A stretch of 64,000 nucleotides of DNA from Dendrophyllia cribrosa (GCA_024195265.1 JAJLRJ010000008.1:20819958-20883957), one strand, 5' to 3'. Positions 33,812 through 46,375 are shown, numbered from the stretch's first letter. Notes: generated by a model from the letters alone, not told the origin. Numbers and translations are program-made.

Positions 33812-35541
33812 GGTGGCTCGACTGGGTTTTTTGGCGACATAACACGCCAACTTTGAACGGCTGATACTTCACTGTCTGAGCTTGGTCAGGCAAGCTGCTT
33901 CACTCATATACTAGAGATGAAATGAACTTTCCAAAACAGTAGATTTGATTGACATCGGTGTTACCATAACAACGATCTGATGACGTCATGGTTTTTGCAT
34001 ATTAGTAATTTTCTCAACATCTAGACCTAAACTTTTAAAACGACTGTATGCCTCTTATAGTCTAGATGTATGTCTTCAAGACTGCAAAGTTTGAAAAAAT
34101 TCTATGAGAGCGTTTTCGAATAAAATTGAGTTGAATATTTTCTATCAAAAATTTAAAAATTCGCAATACTTTCTGTTATTTCGTCAATGCTAGCGTTTTC
34201 CTGACAAATTGAAACAATATTTTCACTATATATTATTCATGTGCCATAAAACTACATTCCTTGAAGGTTTCACCCTGTTTGCTTCACTAGATTTCAGTTG
34301 ATGTTATCGGAATCAATGTCTTAAATATGCTCATTCTACTCACAGAAGTAACATTTTTGTTAGGGAAGCGTTTATTAAAAAACTAGTCGATGAAATTTTT
34401 TTAAAATCTTTTGATCTAAAGTTGTACATGTAATGCACTATCTCTGCAAATTTCAAGTGCATTGAATCATTTTAAGGGTGCGAAATACAATTAAAAGTAT
34501 AGGGGACTTTTGCATTCGTCTTCCAAAGTTTCATTGCCGTATTATTTGTTGACAGATGGTTTATTTCAGGACTTTACCTTTTGTCTACATTCTACATATT
34601 TGTGCACTTTTGAATAAATTTTAAACGTGTTACATGTGCATGACCGCAGCCTTATGTTAATTGCCATTATAGTCATTGTACTATAAAAATAATTTTCACG
34701 ATCGTTTTGGAGCATGCAGGCATGGCAAACGTGTTGTTTCAAAAGCGCACAAATATGTAGAATGTAGACAAAAGATAAAGTCCTGAAATAAACCATCTGT
34801 CAACAAATCATACGGCAATGAAACTTTGGAAGACGAATGCAAAAGTCCCCTATACTTTTAATTGTATTTCGCACCCTTAAAATGATTCAATGCACTTGAA
34901 ATTTGCAGAGATAGTGCATTACATGTACAACTTGAGATCAAAAGATTTTTAAAAAATTCCATCGACTAGTTTTTAAATAAACACTTCCCTAACAGAAATA
35001 GTACTTCTGTGAGTAGAATGAGCATATTTAAGACATTGATTCCGATAACATCAACTGAAATCTAGTGAAGCAAACAGGATGAAACCTTCAAGGAATGTAG
35101 TTTTATGGCACATGAATAATATATAGTGAAAATATTGTTTCAATTTGTCAGGAAAACGCTGGCATCGACGAAATAACAGAAAGTATTGCGAATTTTTAAA
35201 TTTTTGATGGAAAATATTCAACTCAATTTTATTCGAAAACGCTCTCATAGAATTTTTTCAAACTTTGCAGTCTTGAAGACATACATCTAGACTATGAGAG
35301 GCATACAGTCGTTTTGAATGTTTAGGTCTAGATGTTGAGAAAATTACTAATATGCAAAAACCATGACGTCATCAGATCGTTGTTATGGTAACACCGATGT
35401 CAATCAAATCTACTGTTTTGGAAAGTTCATTTCATCTCTAGTATATGAGTGAAGCAGCTTGCCTGACCAAGCTCAGACAGTGAAGTATCAGCCGTTCAAA
35501 GTTGGCGTGTTATGTTCCCAAAAAAACCAGTCGAGCCACCC
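33812..35541. mobile_element. 1.73-kb near-perfect palindrome, GGTGGCTC family, TAA duplication
   Basis: It starts GGTGGCTCGACTGG and ends CCAGTCGAGCCACCC, flanked by TAA (33809-33811 and 35542-35544). Two arms of about 800 bp (to about 34615, and from about 34736) differ at only a few percent of sites by eye and surround a loop of about 120 bp. Small ORFs inside are mirrored on the other strand and are not genes. It is a giant relative of the 0.5-kb elements at 5741 and 18491. Confidence 0.85.
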
Positions 35542-35544
35542 TAA

Positions 35545-36060
35545 CAAGCCATCATGGGCAGCACTGTCAGTCTGCCCAAATTTGAGAATTTTTCAAATTT
35601 GAAGTCCTCTTCCATATGGTACTGAACAAGTTAAGAAGACTGCATGAACATCAGGGGCGATCACCCTATAAGCCAGCATTATTGTCTTAATAATAATTAA
35701 GACAAAACTTGAATGACCTCTTGTCACATGGCCTTCAAGCCCAGGTCACAAGTCAGTACTTATCACCAGGTTTAAGTACGTTATTTTATTGATATTGACA
35801 GGTCAGCTGTCTTCAAAAAAGTGATTATCTTCAAACTGTCTAGTAAGCTCTTTTTTAATATTTTACAATACAGATAAAAATGAAATTTGACAGGATGATA
35901 GTCAGAATTTTTTTTACAAGCAATGGCATGTTATTCTTTTTTTTAATTTCAATGCAGTTTTTGGTGAAGAAAAGCCATTGATATAATTACATGTACCGCC
36001 AAATTTCAATTTTCTCCTTCAAGTGGAAAAGTACAGTACCGCTCACGGGAAACTTACCAC
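35545..36060. other. No gene seen
   Basis: AT-rich sequence with no supported feature before the TCTCGCGAGA array. Confidence 0.4.
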
Positions 36061-36062
36061 CG

Positions 36063-36135
36063 TCTCGCGAGACGCGTCTCGTTTCTCGCGAGACGCGTCT
36101 CGTTTCTTGCGAGACGCGTCTCGTTTCTCGCGAGT
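36063..36135. promoter_or_regulatory. Four 21-bp units of the TCTCGCGAGA motif
   Basis: TCTCGCGAGA at 36063 and 36084, TCTTGCGAGA at 36105 and TCTCGCGAGT at 36126 lie exactly 21 bp apart, joined by CGCGTCTCGTT. TCTCGCGAGA is a known palindromic CpG-island promoter motif in animals (bound by BANP in mammals). Whether it acts as a promoter here is inferred; no gene was identified downstream. Confidence 0.45.
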
Positions 36136-36529
36136 GCACTGCAAGTACCGTACAAACGCTTCACATTCTGCTGATATAAAATGTATTCTGAACTATCGAA
36201 CGTTGATTTACACGTTTGGCGAGATGAGAGCGTATGACGCACGACTAAACAAACCGAACGATCGAACTCTATTTCATGAGGAAATAGATGACTGTGAAAG
36301 TCTAGTATTTCTGAAGCGCTTTTTAATGTTTTATTCGCTTTGGCCAAATGTTTGTAACGTTTAGTGCGATTATCGCAAGACAGTCGTATTCGGTATTTCA
36401 GGTTTGATTTTGAATCAGCGACAGCGCGCTCATGTTGACAATTGTTCTATGGTTTTATGAACTCGCTTGTTTGCAACCGGCTCAATGATTCACCGTTTTA
36501 AACAAAACGTTTTCGTTTTCAGGGGTATT

Positions 36530-37400
36530 GTAAATGAAATTATTATCCAAGCTTGGGCATACGGTAAGATCGCTATGTTCTCGACACTTAGAAAATTTTT
36601 GCTGGGACTCGCAGTCAGAAATTTTCACAGAGTTTCGACTGAACGCCTCACTCAAACCTCTTAAGAGTATTCAAAGTTCGTTTAGAAATGTCAAGCGATT
36701 CCCAAAATTTTTTTGATTTTCCAGTTGACGAAATATCCAAGTTTGAGCATACTATAAGATGGCATGTTCTCGACACAGACTGCCGGGCACGGCTTCAAAT
36801 AGACTAAATGCCCGGCAAACGGAAATTTTCATAGAATTTTCACTGAAAGGCCCTTTCAAACCATTTGAGAGTATTCGATGTTCGTTTAGAAATGTCAAGC
36901 GCTTCCAAAACTTATTTTGCTTTTCTAGTTGACGAAATATTCAAGCTTGAGCATACCATAAGATCGCTATGTTCACGGAGACTGCCGGAAATTTTCACAG
37001 AATTTTGACTGAACGTCTCACTCAAACCTCTTAAGAGTATTCAAATTTCGTTTAGAAATGTCAAGCGATTCCCAAAATTGTTTGAAAGTATTATTTAAAG
37101 TCAACTTGTGTGAAAATTTCTGACTGCTGGGCATTTTATAAGTCTATTAATTTTGAGGCCGTGCCCCGCAGCAGTCTGCAGAAATTTTCCAAGTGTCGTG
37201 AACATAGCGATCTTATAGTATGCCTAAGCTTGAATATTTCGTCAACTAGAAAAGCAAAATAATTTTTGGATGCGCTTGACATTTCTAAACGAACATAGAA
37301 TACTCTCAAAAGGGTTTCAGTGAAAATTTTATGAAAATTTCTGACTGCCGGGCATTTAGTCCATTTGAGGCCGTCCCCGGCAGTCTGCGCAGAAATAAAA
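36530..37400. repeat. Direct and inverted ~200-bp repeats next to the satellite
   Basis: The phrases GTTGACGAAATAT, GAGCATAC.ATAAGAT, GCTATGTTC and CGTTTAGAAATGTCAAGCG recur at about 36540-36700, 36720-36910 and 36925-37080, and then in inverted orientation at about 37130-37390. Each unit also holds a GCCGGGCA-rich inverted pair. This foldback cluster directly abuts the satellite. Confidence 0.7.
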
Positions 37401-37404
37401 TAAA

Positions 37405-40400
37405 TAATTTTTCAATGGTCACACTGTAGGATTTCATACATGGACTCGAAAGTAAGAATCACATTGTAAAGCATAACAAACAGCAACATAGAAAAGTACT
37501 GCTCAATAGCTTACATTTCAATAGTCACACTGTAGGATTTTATACATGGACGCGAAAGTTAGAATCACATCGTCAAGCATAACAAACAGCAACATAGAAA
37601 AGTACTGCTCAATAGCTTACATTTCAATAGTCACACTGTACGATTTTATACATGGACGCGAAAGTTAGAATCACATCGTAAAGCATAACAAACAGCAACA
37701 CAGAAAAGTACTGCTCAATAGCTTTCATTTCAGTAGACACGCTGTAGGATTTCATACATGGACTCGAAAGTTAGAACCACATTGTAAAGCATAACAAACA
37801 GCAACACAGAAAAGTACTGCTCAATAGCTTTCATTTCAATAGTCACACTGTAGGATTTCATACATGGACTCAAAAGGTAGAATCACATTGTAAAGCATAA
37901 CAAACAGCAACACAGAAACGTACTGCTCAATAGCTTTCATTTCAGTAGTCACACTGTACAATTTTACACATGGACTCAAAAGTTACATGTAGAACAAACA
38001 GCAACAGAAAAGTACTGCTCGATAGCTTTCATTTCAATAGTCACACTGTAGGATTTCATACATGTACTCGAAAGTTAGAATCACATTGTAAAGCATAACA
38101 AACAGCAACATAGAAAAGAACCGCTCAATAGCTTTCATTTCAGTAGTCACACTGTACGATTTCATACATGGACGCGAAAGTTAGAACCACATCGAAAAGC
38201 ATAACAAACAGCAACACAGAAAAGTACTGCTCAATAGCTTTCATTTCAGTAGTCACACTGTAGGATTTCATACATGGACTCGAAAGTTACAATCATATTG
38301 TATAGCATAGCAAACTTCAACACAGAAAAGGACTTCTCAATAGCTTTCATTTCAATAGTCACCCTGTAGGATTTCATACATGGACTCGAAAGTTACAATC
38401 ATATTGTATAGCATAGCAAACTTCAACACAGAAAAGTACTTCTCAATAGCTTTCATTTCAATAGTCACACTGTAGGATTTCATACATGGACTCAAAAGGT
38501 AGAATCACATTGTAAAGCATAACAAACAGCAACATAGAAAAGTACTGCTCAATAGCTTTCATTTCAATAGTCACACTGTAGGATTTCATACATGGACTCA
38601 AAAGGTAGAATCACATTGTAAAGCATAACAAACAGCAACACAGAAAAGTACTGCTCAATAGCTTTCATTTCAGTAGTCACACTGTAGGATTTCATACATG
38701 GACTCGAAAGTTAGAATCACATTGTAAAGCATAACAAACAGCAACATAGAAAAGTACTGCTCAATAGCTTTCATTTCAATAGCCACACTGTAGGATTTCA
38801 TACATGGACTCGAAAGTTACAATCACATTGTAAAGCATGACAAACAGCAACATAGAAAAGTACTGCTCAATAGGTTTCATTTCAATAGTCACACTGTAGG
38901 ATTTCATACATGGACTCGAAAGTTACAATCACATTGTAAAGCATGACAAACGGCAACATAGAAAAGTACTGCTCAATAGGTTTCATTTCAATAGTCACGC
39001 TGTAGGATTTCATACATGGACTCGAAAGGTAGAATCACATTGTAAAGAATAACAAACAGCAACATAGAAAAGTACTGCTCAATAGCTTTTATTTCAATAG
39101 TCACACTGTAGGATTTCATACATGGACTCGATAGTAAGAAATATCACATTGTAAAGCATAACAAACAGCAACATAGAAAAGTACTGCTGAATAGCTTTCA
39201 TTTCAATATTCACACTGTAGGATCTGATACATGGACTTGAAAGTTACAATCACATTGTAAAGCATGACAAACAGCAACATAGAAAAGTACTGTTCAATAG
39301 GTTTCATTTCAATAGTCACGCTGTAGGATTTCATACATGGACTCGAAAGTAAGAAATATCACATTGTAAAGCATAACAAACACCAACACAGAAAAGTACT
39401 GCTCAATAGCTTTGATTTCAGTACTCACACTGCAGAATTTCATACATGGACTCGAAAGTAAGAATCACATTGTAAAGCATAACAGACAGCGACATGGAAA
39501 AGTACTGCTCAATGGATTTCATTTCAATAGTCATACTGTAGGATTTCATACATGGACTCGAAAGTTAGAATCACATTGTAAAGCATAACAAACAGCAACA
39601 TAGAAAAGTACTGCTCAATAGCTTTCATTTCAATAGTCACACTGTAGGATTTCATACATGGACTCGAAAGTTACAATCACATTGTAAAGCATGACAAACA
39701 GCAACATAGAAAAGTACTGCTCAATAGGTTTCATTTCAATAGTCACGCTGTAGGATTTCATACATGGACTCGAAAGTAAGAATCACATTGTAAAGCATAA
39801 CAAACTGCAACACATAAAAGTACTGCTCAATAGCTTTCATTTCAATAGACACACTGTAGGATTTCATACATGGACTCGAAAGTTACAATCACATTGTAAA
39901 GCATGACAAACAGCAACATAGAAAAGTACTGCTCAATAGGTTTCATTTCAATAGTCACACTGTAGGATTTCATACATGGACTCGAAAGGTAGAATCACAT
40001 TGTAAAGCATAACAAACTGCAACACATAAAAGTACTGCTCAATAGCTTTCATTTCAATAGACACACTGTAGGATTTCATACATGGACTCGAAAGTTACAA
40101 TCACATTGTAAAGCATGACAAACAGCAACATAGAAAAGTACTGCTCAATAGGTTTCATTTCAATAGTCACACTGTAGGATTTCATACATGGACTCGAAAG
40201 GTAGAATCACATTGTAAAGCATAACAAACAGCAACATAGAAAAGTACTGCTCAATAGCTTTTATTTCAATAGTCACACTGTAGGATTTCATACATGGACT
40301 CGAAAGTAAGAATCACAGTCATTGTAAAGCATAACAAACAGCAACATAGAAAAGTACTTTTACTCGCTTTCATTCCAATAGTCACACTGTAGGATTTCAT

Positions 40401-41204
40401 ACATGGACTCGAAAGTAAGAATCACATTGTAAAGCATAACAAACAGCAACATGGAAAAGTACTGCTCAATAGATTTCATTTCTTTAGTCACACTGTAGGA
40501 TTTCATACATGGACTCGAAAGTAAGAATCACATTGTAAAGCATAACAAACTGCAACACATAAAAGTACTGCTCAATAGCTTTCATTTCAATAGACACACT
40601 GTAGGATTTCATACATGGACTCGAAAGTTACAATCACATTGTAAAGCATGACAAACAGCAACATAGAAAAGTACTGCTCAATAGGTTTCATTTCAATAGT
40701 CACACTGTAGGATTTCATACATGGACTCGAAAGGTAGAATCACATTGTAAAGCATAACAAACAGCAACATAGAAAAGTACTGCTCAATAGCTTTTATTTC
40801 AATAGTCACACTGTAGGATTTCATACATGGACTCGAAAGGTAGAATCACATTGTAAAGCATAACAAACAGCAACATAGAAAAGTACTGCTCAATAGCTTT
40901 TATTTCAATAGTCACACTGTAGGATTTCATACATGGACTCAAAAGGTAGAATCACATTGTAAAGCAAAACAAACAGCAACATAGAAAAGTACTGCTCAAT
41001 AGCTTTAATTTCAATAGTCACACTGTAGGATTTCATACATGGACTCAAAAGTAAGAATCACATTGTAAAGCATAACAAACAGCAACACAGAAAAGTACTG
41101 CTCAATACATGTAGCTTTCATTTTAGTAGTTACACTGTAGGATTTCATACATGGACTCAAAAGGTAGAATCACATTGTAAAGTATAACAAACAGCAACAC
41201 AGAA
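37405..41204 (+). repeat. Satellite A block 1, ~106-bp units (about 36 copies)
   Basis: A unit such as AAAGTACTGCTCAATAGC..CACTGTAGGATTTCATACAT..AAGCATAACAAACAGCAAC repeats every ~106 bp (CACACTGTA at 37526 and 37632, and so on). Units differ by a few percent. Local variants carry ATATTGTATAGCATAGC or CAGTCATTGTAAAGC. Confidence 0.95.
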
Positions 41205-42989
41205 CATAGGCACGCATTGCGTGCATGAGCTATTTTGAAAATTACCTAAATGATATGGAATGGTGAAAGTAACAAAACAGCGGAAGTTAACTCGCACAAA
41301 TAACCGCTTGCAGATATACGTTTTTCAAATCCTCCGGCCCGCCCACTACCAAAAAAATACCGAGATAACCAACTGGGTCCCGTTTCTCGGCTAGCTTTTT
41401 TTCACGGGATTTCCGGAGTTATTTTTTGACGAAACTACGGCCCCAGTGAAATGAGCAACTTGTTTCAGTAATGAGTGTATTAAATTAAATGTCAACCAGA
41501 AAAGTCCTGCACATAAATTTGATGCATCCAAATTGAAGGCTTATTATTTCCTGGAAATTTGTATCTAGCCTTTTTTTAAAGGTTTCTTTTATTATTCACA
41601 AAAGACACGTGGAAAAGGTTCCTTTGGCCTGGAAGACGCAAACTAATTAAATTAAATTGTTTTCAACTCCAAACCACAAGCTAATTAAATTAGTGACACG
41701 AAAATTCTTTGAACCACCTGTTTCTGTAATGTCAACCAGAAAAGTCTTTCACAGAAACTAAACGCATGAAAAATGAATATAAGTAGTCTCCTAGTAAATT
41801 GGAACTAATATTATTTAAACAACTGTTTTTATTCTCCACAAAAAAGTCGTGCAAATAGAAACAGAACTAATTAGATTAAATTGTTTTCGACTCAAAACCA
41901 CAAGCTAATTGAATTACTTACACGAACATTGTTGAGGTTAACATTTGGAACCAAACACCTTTTCCTGTAATGTCGACCAGCAGAAACTTAGCGCATCCAA
42001 AATGAATTTTGCTTGTTTCCTAGTAAATTGCAACTAATATTTTTTAAACAGGCGTTTTTTAACGCACCATATAAATTAATTACATTACCTTTTCTCGAAA
42101 ACATGTTGAATTTCATCACGTACCAGTTTCTATAAGGACAAAGTTCAATATTTGCACGTGCACACAACGTGACTGCTCATACAAAATACAGTCGCTTCTC
42201 GCTTATAGTAATCGCTTGAGGCATACAATTAATAACCTACACATCAGCTCACATTAATTCAAAGAAAGATAAACGTTTTACATACTGTAAATTGTAGATT
42301 AATTGCATTACATTTTCTCTGTTGAACTCCATGCATCACGGACAAGTTTCTTTTAGGACAAAGTTCAACATTTTCACGTGCAGACAGCGTGTCTGACAAA
42401 AAAAATCCAATTTTAAATAGTAATCTCTTGAAACCCAGGCTTGAAACATACAATTCATGTTCCGCATCATATTATTTGAAATCGGCTTGCCGTTTTTGCA
42501 ATAAAACTATACTCATACTTCAGTATAAGCTCACCTATGAACGTAACCGCAGTCCACATTTTTTGGACGTCTCATCCCCCGCAGACCATTCTACCATTCA
42601 TGCATAGGGCACATTATAGGCGGTATTTCCGAATAAATGTCCTTGATATTGCCAGGTTAGCAAGCCAGTCGGGATTAGAGAACAGTTCCCAAGCAACAAA
42701 TTTTCAAAACTTTACACTTTTAGTGTTTGCGGCAACAATCGCGGAGATTCAAGATGGCTGATTTTCAATTCATGTCAAGTGACCTTCTTTGACCTTCAGT
42801 AATACCATTTTAGAAGCGAAAATTTGATTGGCTGACATAGTACACGGTGTACATACAAGAGGCAATCTGATTGGTGTGACATAACCCAAGACATACATAC
42901 AAACAAACAAACAAGCTAACAAACATACTAACATCACAAACCAACCTTTGCGCCTGCTAATGAGCTATTTTTTTCAAAATAGCTCAAAA
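41205..42989 (-). mobile_element. 1.78-kb insertion with Helentron/HINE-like ends inside satellite A
   Basis: The satellite stops at ...ACACAGAA (41204) and resumes in exact register with AAGTACTG (42990), so this is a clean insertion into a unit. On the minus strand it begins TTTTGAGCTATTTTGAAAA at the 5' border. Near the other end it has the inverted copy TTTTCAAAATAGCTC, followed by the hairpin GCACGCAATGCGTGC about 5 bases before the border. The target is T-T. A 5' terminal repeat, a subterminal inverted copy and a 3' hairpin match the published layout of Helentron-associated HINEs. Internal ~240-bp diverged repeats (41488, 41730, 41970: AATGTCAACCAGAAAAGTC) and a second pair (AGGACAAAGTTCAA at 42136 and 42356) also fit. 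No replicase or helicase ORF is present. Confidence 0.6.
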
Positions 42990-45940
42990 AAGTACTGCTC
43001 GATAGCTTTCATTTCAGTAGTCACACTGTACGATTTCATACATGGACGCGAAAGTTAGAACCACATCGTAAAGCATAACAAACAGCAACACAGAAAAGTA
43101 CTGCTCAATGGCTTTCATTTCAATAGTCACACTGTAGGATTTCATAATTGGACTCGGAAGGTAGAATCACATTGTAAAGCATAACAAACAGCAACATAGA
43201 AAAGTACTGCTCGATGGCTTTCATTTCAATAGTCACACCGTAGGATTTCATAATTTGACTCGGAAGGTAGAATCACATTGTAAAGCATAACAAACAGCAA
43301 CACAGAAAAGTACTGCTCAATAGCTTTCATTTCAATAGTCACACCGTAGGATTTCATAATTGGACTCGAAAGTTACAATCATATTGTATAGCATAGCAAA
43401 CTTCAACACAGAAAAGTACTTCTCAATAGCTTTCATTTCAATAGTCACCCTGTAGGATTTCATACATGGACTCGAAAGTTACAATCATATTGTATAGCAT
43501 AGCAAACTTCAACACAGAAAAGTACTTCTCAATAGCTTTCATTTCAATAGTCACACTGTAGGATTTCATACATGGACTCAAAAGGTAGAATCACATTGTA
43601 AAGCATAACAAACAGCACCACAGAAAAGTACTGCTCAATAGCTTTCATTTCAATAGTCACACCGTAGGATTTCATAATTGGACTCGGAAGGTAGAATCAC
43701 ATTGTAAAGCATAACAAACAGCAACACAGAAAAGTTAACTGCTCAATAGCTTTCATTTCATTAGTCACACTGTAGAATTTTACACATGGACTCGAAAGTT
43801 AGAACAAACAGCAACACAGTAAAGTATTGCTTAATAGCTTTTATTTCAATAGTCGCACTGTAGGATTTCATACATGTACTCAAAAGGTAGAATCGCATTG
43901 TAAAGCATAACAAACAGCAACACAGTAAAGTATTGCTTAATAGCTTTTATTTCAATAGTCGCACTGTAGGATTTCATACATGTACTCGAAAGTAAGAATC
44001 ACATTGTAAAGCATAACAAACAGCAACACAGAAGAGTACTGCTCAATAGCTTTCATTTCAATAGTCACACTGTAGGATTTCTTACATGGACTCAAAAGGT
44101 AGAATCACATTGTAAAGCATAACAAACAGCAACACAGAAAAGTACTGCCCAATAGCTTTCATTTTAGTAGTCACACTGTAGGATCTGATACATAGACTCG
44201 AAAGTAAGAATCACAGTCATTGTAAAGCATAACAAACAGCAACATAGAAAAGTACTTTTACTCGCTTTCATTCCAATAGTCACACTGTAGGATTTCATAC
44301 ATGGACTCGAAAGTAAGAATCACATTGTAAAGCATAACAAACAGCAACATGGAAAAGTACTGCTCAATAGATTTCATTTCTTTAGTCACACTGTAGGATT
44401 TCATACATGGACTCGAAAGTAAGAATCACATTGTAAAGCATAACAAACTGCAACACATAAAAGTACTGCTCAATAGCTTTCATTTCAATAGACACACTGT
44501 AGGATTTCATACATGGACTCGAAAGTTACAATCACATTGTAAAGCATGACAAACAGCAACATAGAAAAGTACTGCTCAATAGGTTTCATTTCAATAGTCA
44601 CACTGTAGGATTTCATACATGGACTCGAAAGGTAGAATCACATTGTAAAGCATAACAAACAGCAACACAGAAAAGTACTGCTCAATAGCTTTTATTTCAA
44701 TAGTCACACTGTAGGATTTCATACATGGACTCGAAAGTACATTTGTAAGAATCACATTGTAAAGCATAACAAACAGCAACACAGAAAAGTAGTGCTCAAT
44801 AGCTTTCATTTCAATAGTCACACCGTAGGATTTCATACATGGACTCGAAAGGTAGAATCACATTGTAAAGCATGACAAACAGCAACGTAGAAAAGTACTG
44901 CTCAATAGGTTTCATTTCAATAGTCACACTGTAGGATTTCATACATGGACTCGAAAGGTAGAATCACATTGTAAAGCATAACAAACAGCAACATAGAAAA
45001 GTACTGCTCAATAGTTTTCATTTCAGTAGACACACTGTAGGATTTCATACATGGACTCGAAAGTTAGAACCACATTGTAAAGCATAACAAACAGCAACAC
45101 AGAAAAGTACTGCTCAATACATGTACATGTAGCTTTCATTTCAATAGTCACACTGTAGGATTTCATACATGGACTCAAAAGGTAGAATCACATTGTAAAG
45201 CATAACAAACAGCAACACAGAAAAGTACTACTCAATAGCTTTCATTTCAGTAGTCACACTGTAGAATTTTACACATGGACTCGAACGTTCGTACCACATT
45301 GTAAAGCATAACAAACAGCAACATAGAAAAGTACTGCTCAATACATGTAGCTTTCATTTTAGTAGTTACACTGTAGGATTTCATACATGGACTCGATAGT
45401 AAGAATGTCATTGTAAAGCATAACAAACAGCAACACAGAAAAGTACTGCTCAATAGCTTTTATTTCAATAGTCACACTGTAGGATTTCATACATGGACTC
45501 GAAAGTACATTTGTAAGAATCACATTGTAAAGCATAACAAACAGCAACACAGAAAAGTAGTGCTCAATAGTTTTCATTTCAATAGTCACACTGTAGGATT
45601 TCATACATGGACTCGAAAGTACATTTGTAAGAATCACATTGTAAAGCATAACAAACAGCAACACAGAAAAGTACTGCTCAATAGCTTTTATTTCAATAGT
45701 CACACTGTAGGATTTCATACATGGACTCGAAAGTACATTTGTAAGAATCACATTGTAAAGCATAACAAACAGCAACACAGAAAAGTACTGCTCAATAGCT
45801 TTTATTCCAATAGTCACACTGTAGGATTTCATACATGGACTCGATAGTAAGAATGTCATTGTAAAGCATAACAGCAACACAGAAAAGTACTACTCAGTAG
45901 CTTTCATTTCAATAGTCACAATGTAGGATTTTATAGATGA
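42990..45940 (+). repeat. Satellite A block 2, ~106-114-bp units (about 28 copies)
   Basis: Continues the array after the insertion. Some units are lengthened by ACATTTGTAAG to ~114 bp, which is divisible by 3. That is why a 173-codon ORF appears on the minus strand (45359-45880) as a translation of the repeat. Two units contain inserted ACATGT-type bases (for example CAATACATGTAGC at about 45342). Confidence 0.95.
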
Positions 45941-45954
45941 ACATGATTACTTCA

Positions 45955-46375
45955 TGAGGATAGAGCAATCACTCACTCACCACAAGTCAGTCTGATAAAG
46001 TAATCACTTGCACCCAGCAGATCAGCCTGATAGAGTAGTCATTCACACACAACAGATGAGCAAAATAGAGTAGTCATTTTGTACGCAACATATCAACCTG
46101 ATAGAGTTATCATTCACACACAGCAGATCAGCCTGATAGAGTAATTATTTACACACAACAGGTCAACCTGATTAAGTACAGTGATTGTACTTAGACCGTG
46201 AAACAGTATCTAGCAATTAGTTAAAATCAGCCAAAATTAGGAAAAACTAAACCAAAGAAAGCAGTGGAATTAGTGTCTAATAACTTAGTAAGTATTTCAC
46301 GATTTAAAGAAAATCACTCTAATCATTCACACACAACGGATCAACCTGATAGTTATCTTTCACACACAACAGACG
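45955..46375 (+). repeat. ~42-bp minisatellite
   Basis: CACACACAACAGATCAGCCT followed by GATAGAGTAGTCATT recurs about five times to 46185, with two more diverged units at 46320-46375. Confidence 0.8.

Noticed and set aside
34566..35248. Minus-strand ORFs in the 1.73-kb palindrome
   Set aside because: The arms are mirror copies, and these short frames have no domain or conservation signal within the window.
36023..36364. 113-codon plus-strand ORF through the TCTCGCGAGA array
   Set aside because: The repetitive part gives RDASRF repeats from a 21-bp unit, and the opposite strand is open as well; no splice or domain support.
45359..45880. 173-codon minus-strand ORF and a 95-codon plus-strand ORF in satellite A
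   Set aside because: Both are translations of 106-114-bp repeat units in places where unit length is a multiple of three; the peptide repeats with the unit and has no start or codon signature of a gene.
37405..45940. Satellite-encoded hammerhead ribozyme
   Set aside because: GAAAG occurs in each unit (CTCGAAAGTT) but no CTGANGA core or pairing stems are found on either strand.
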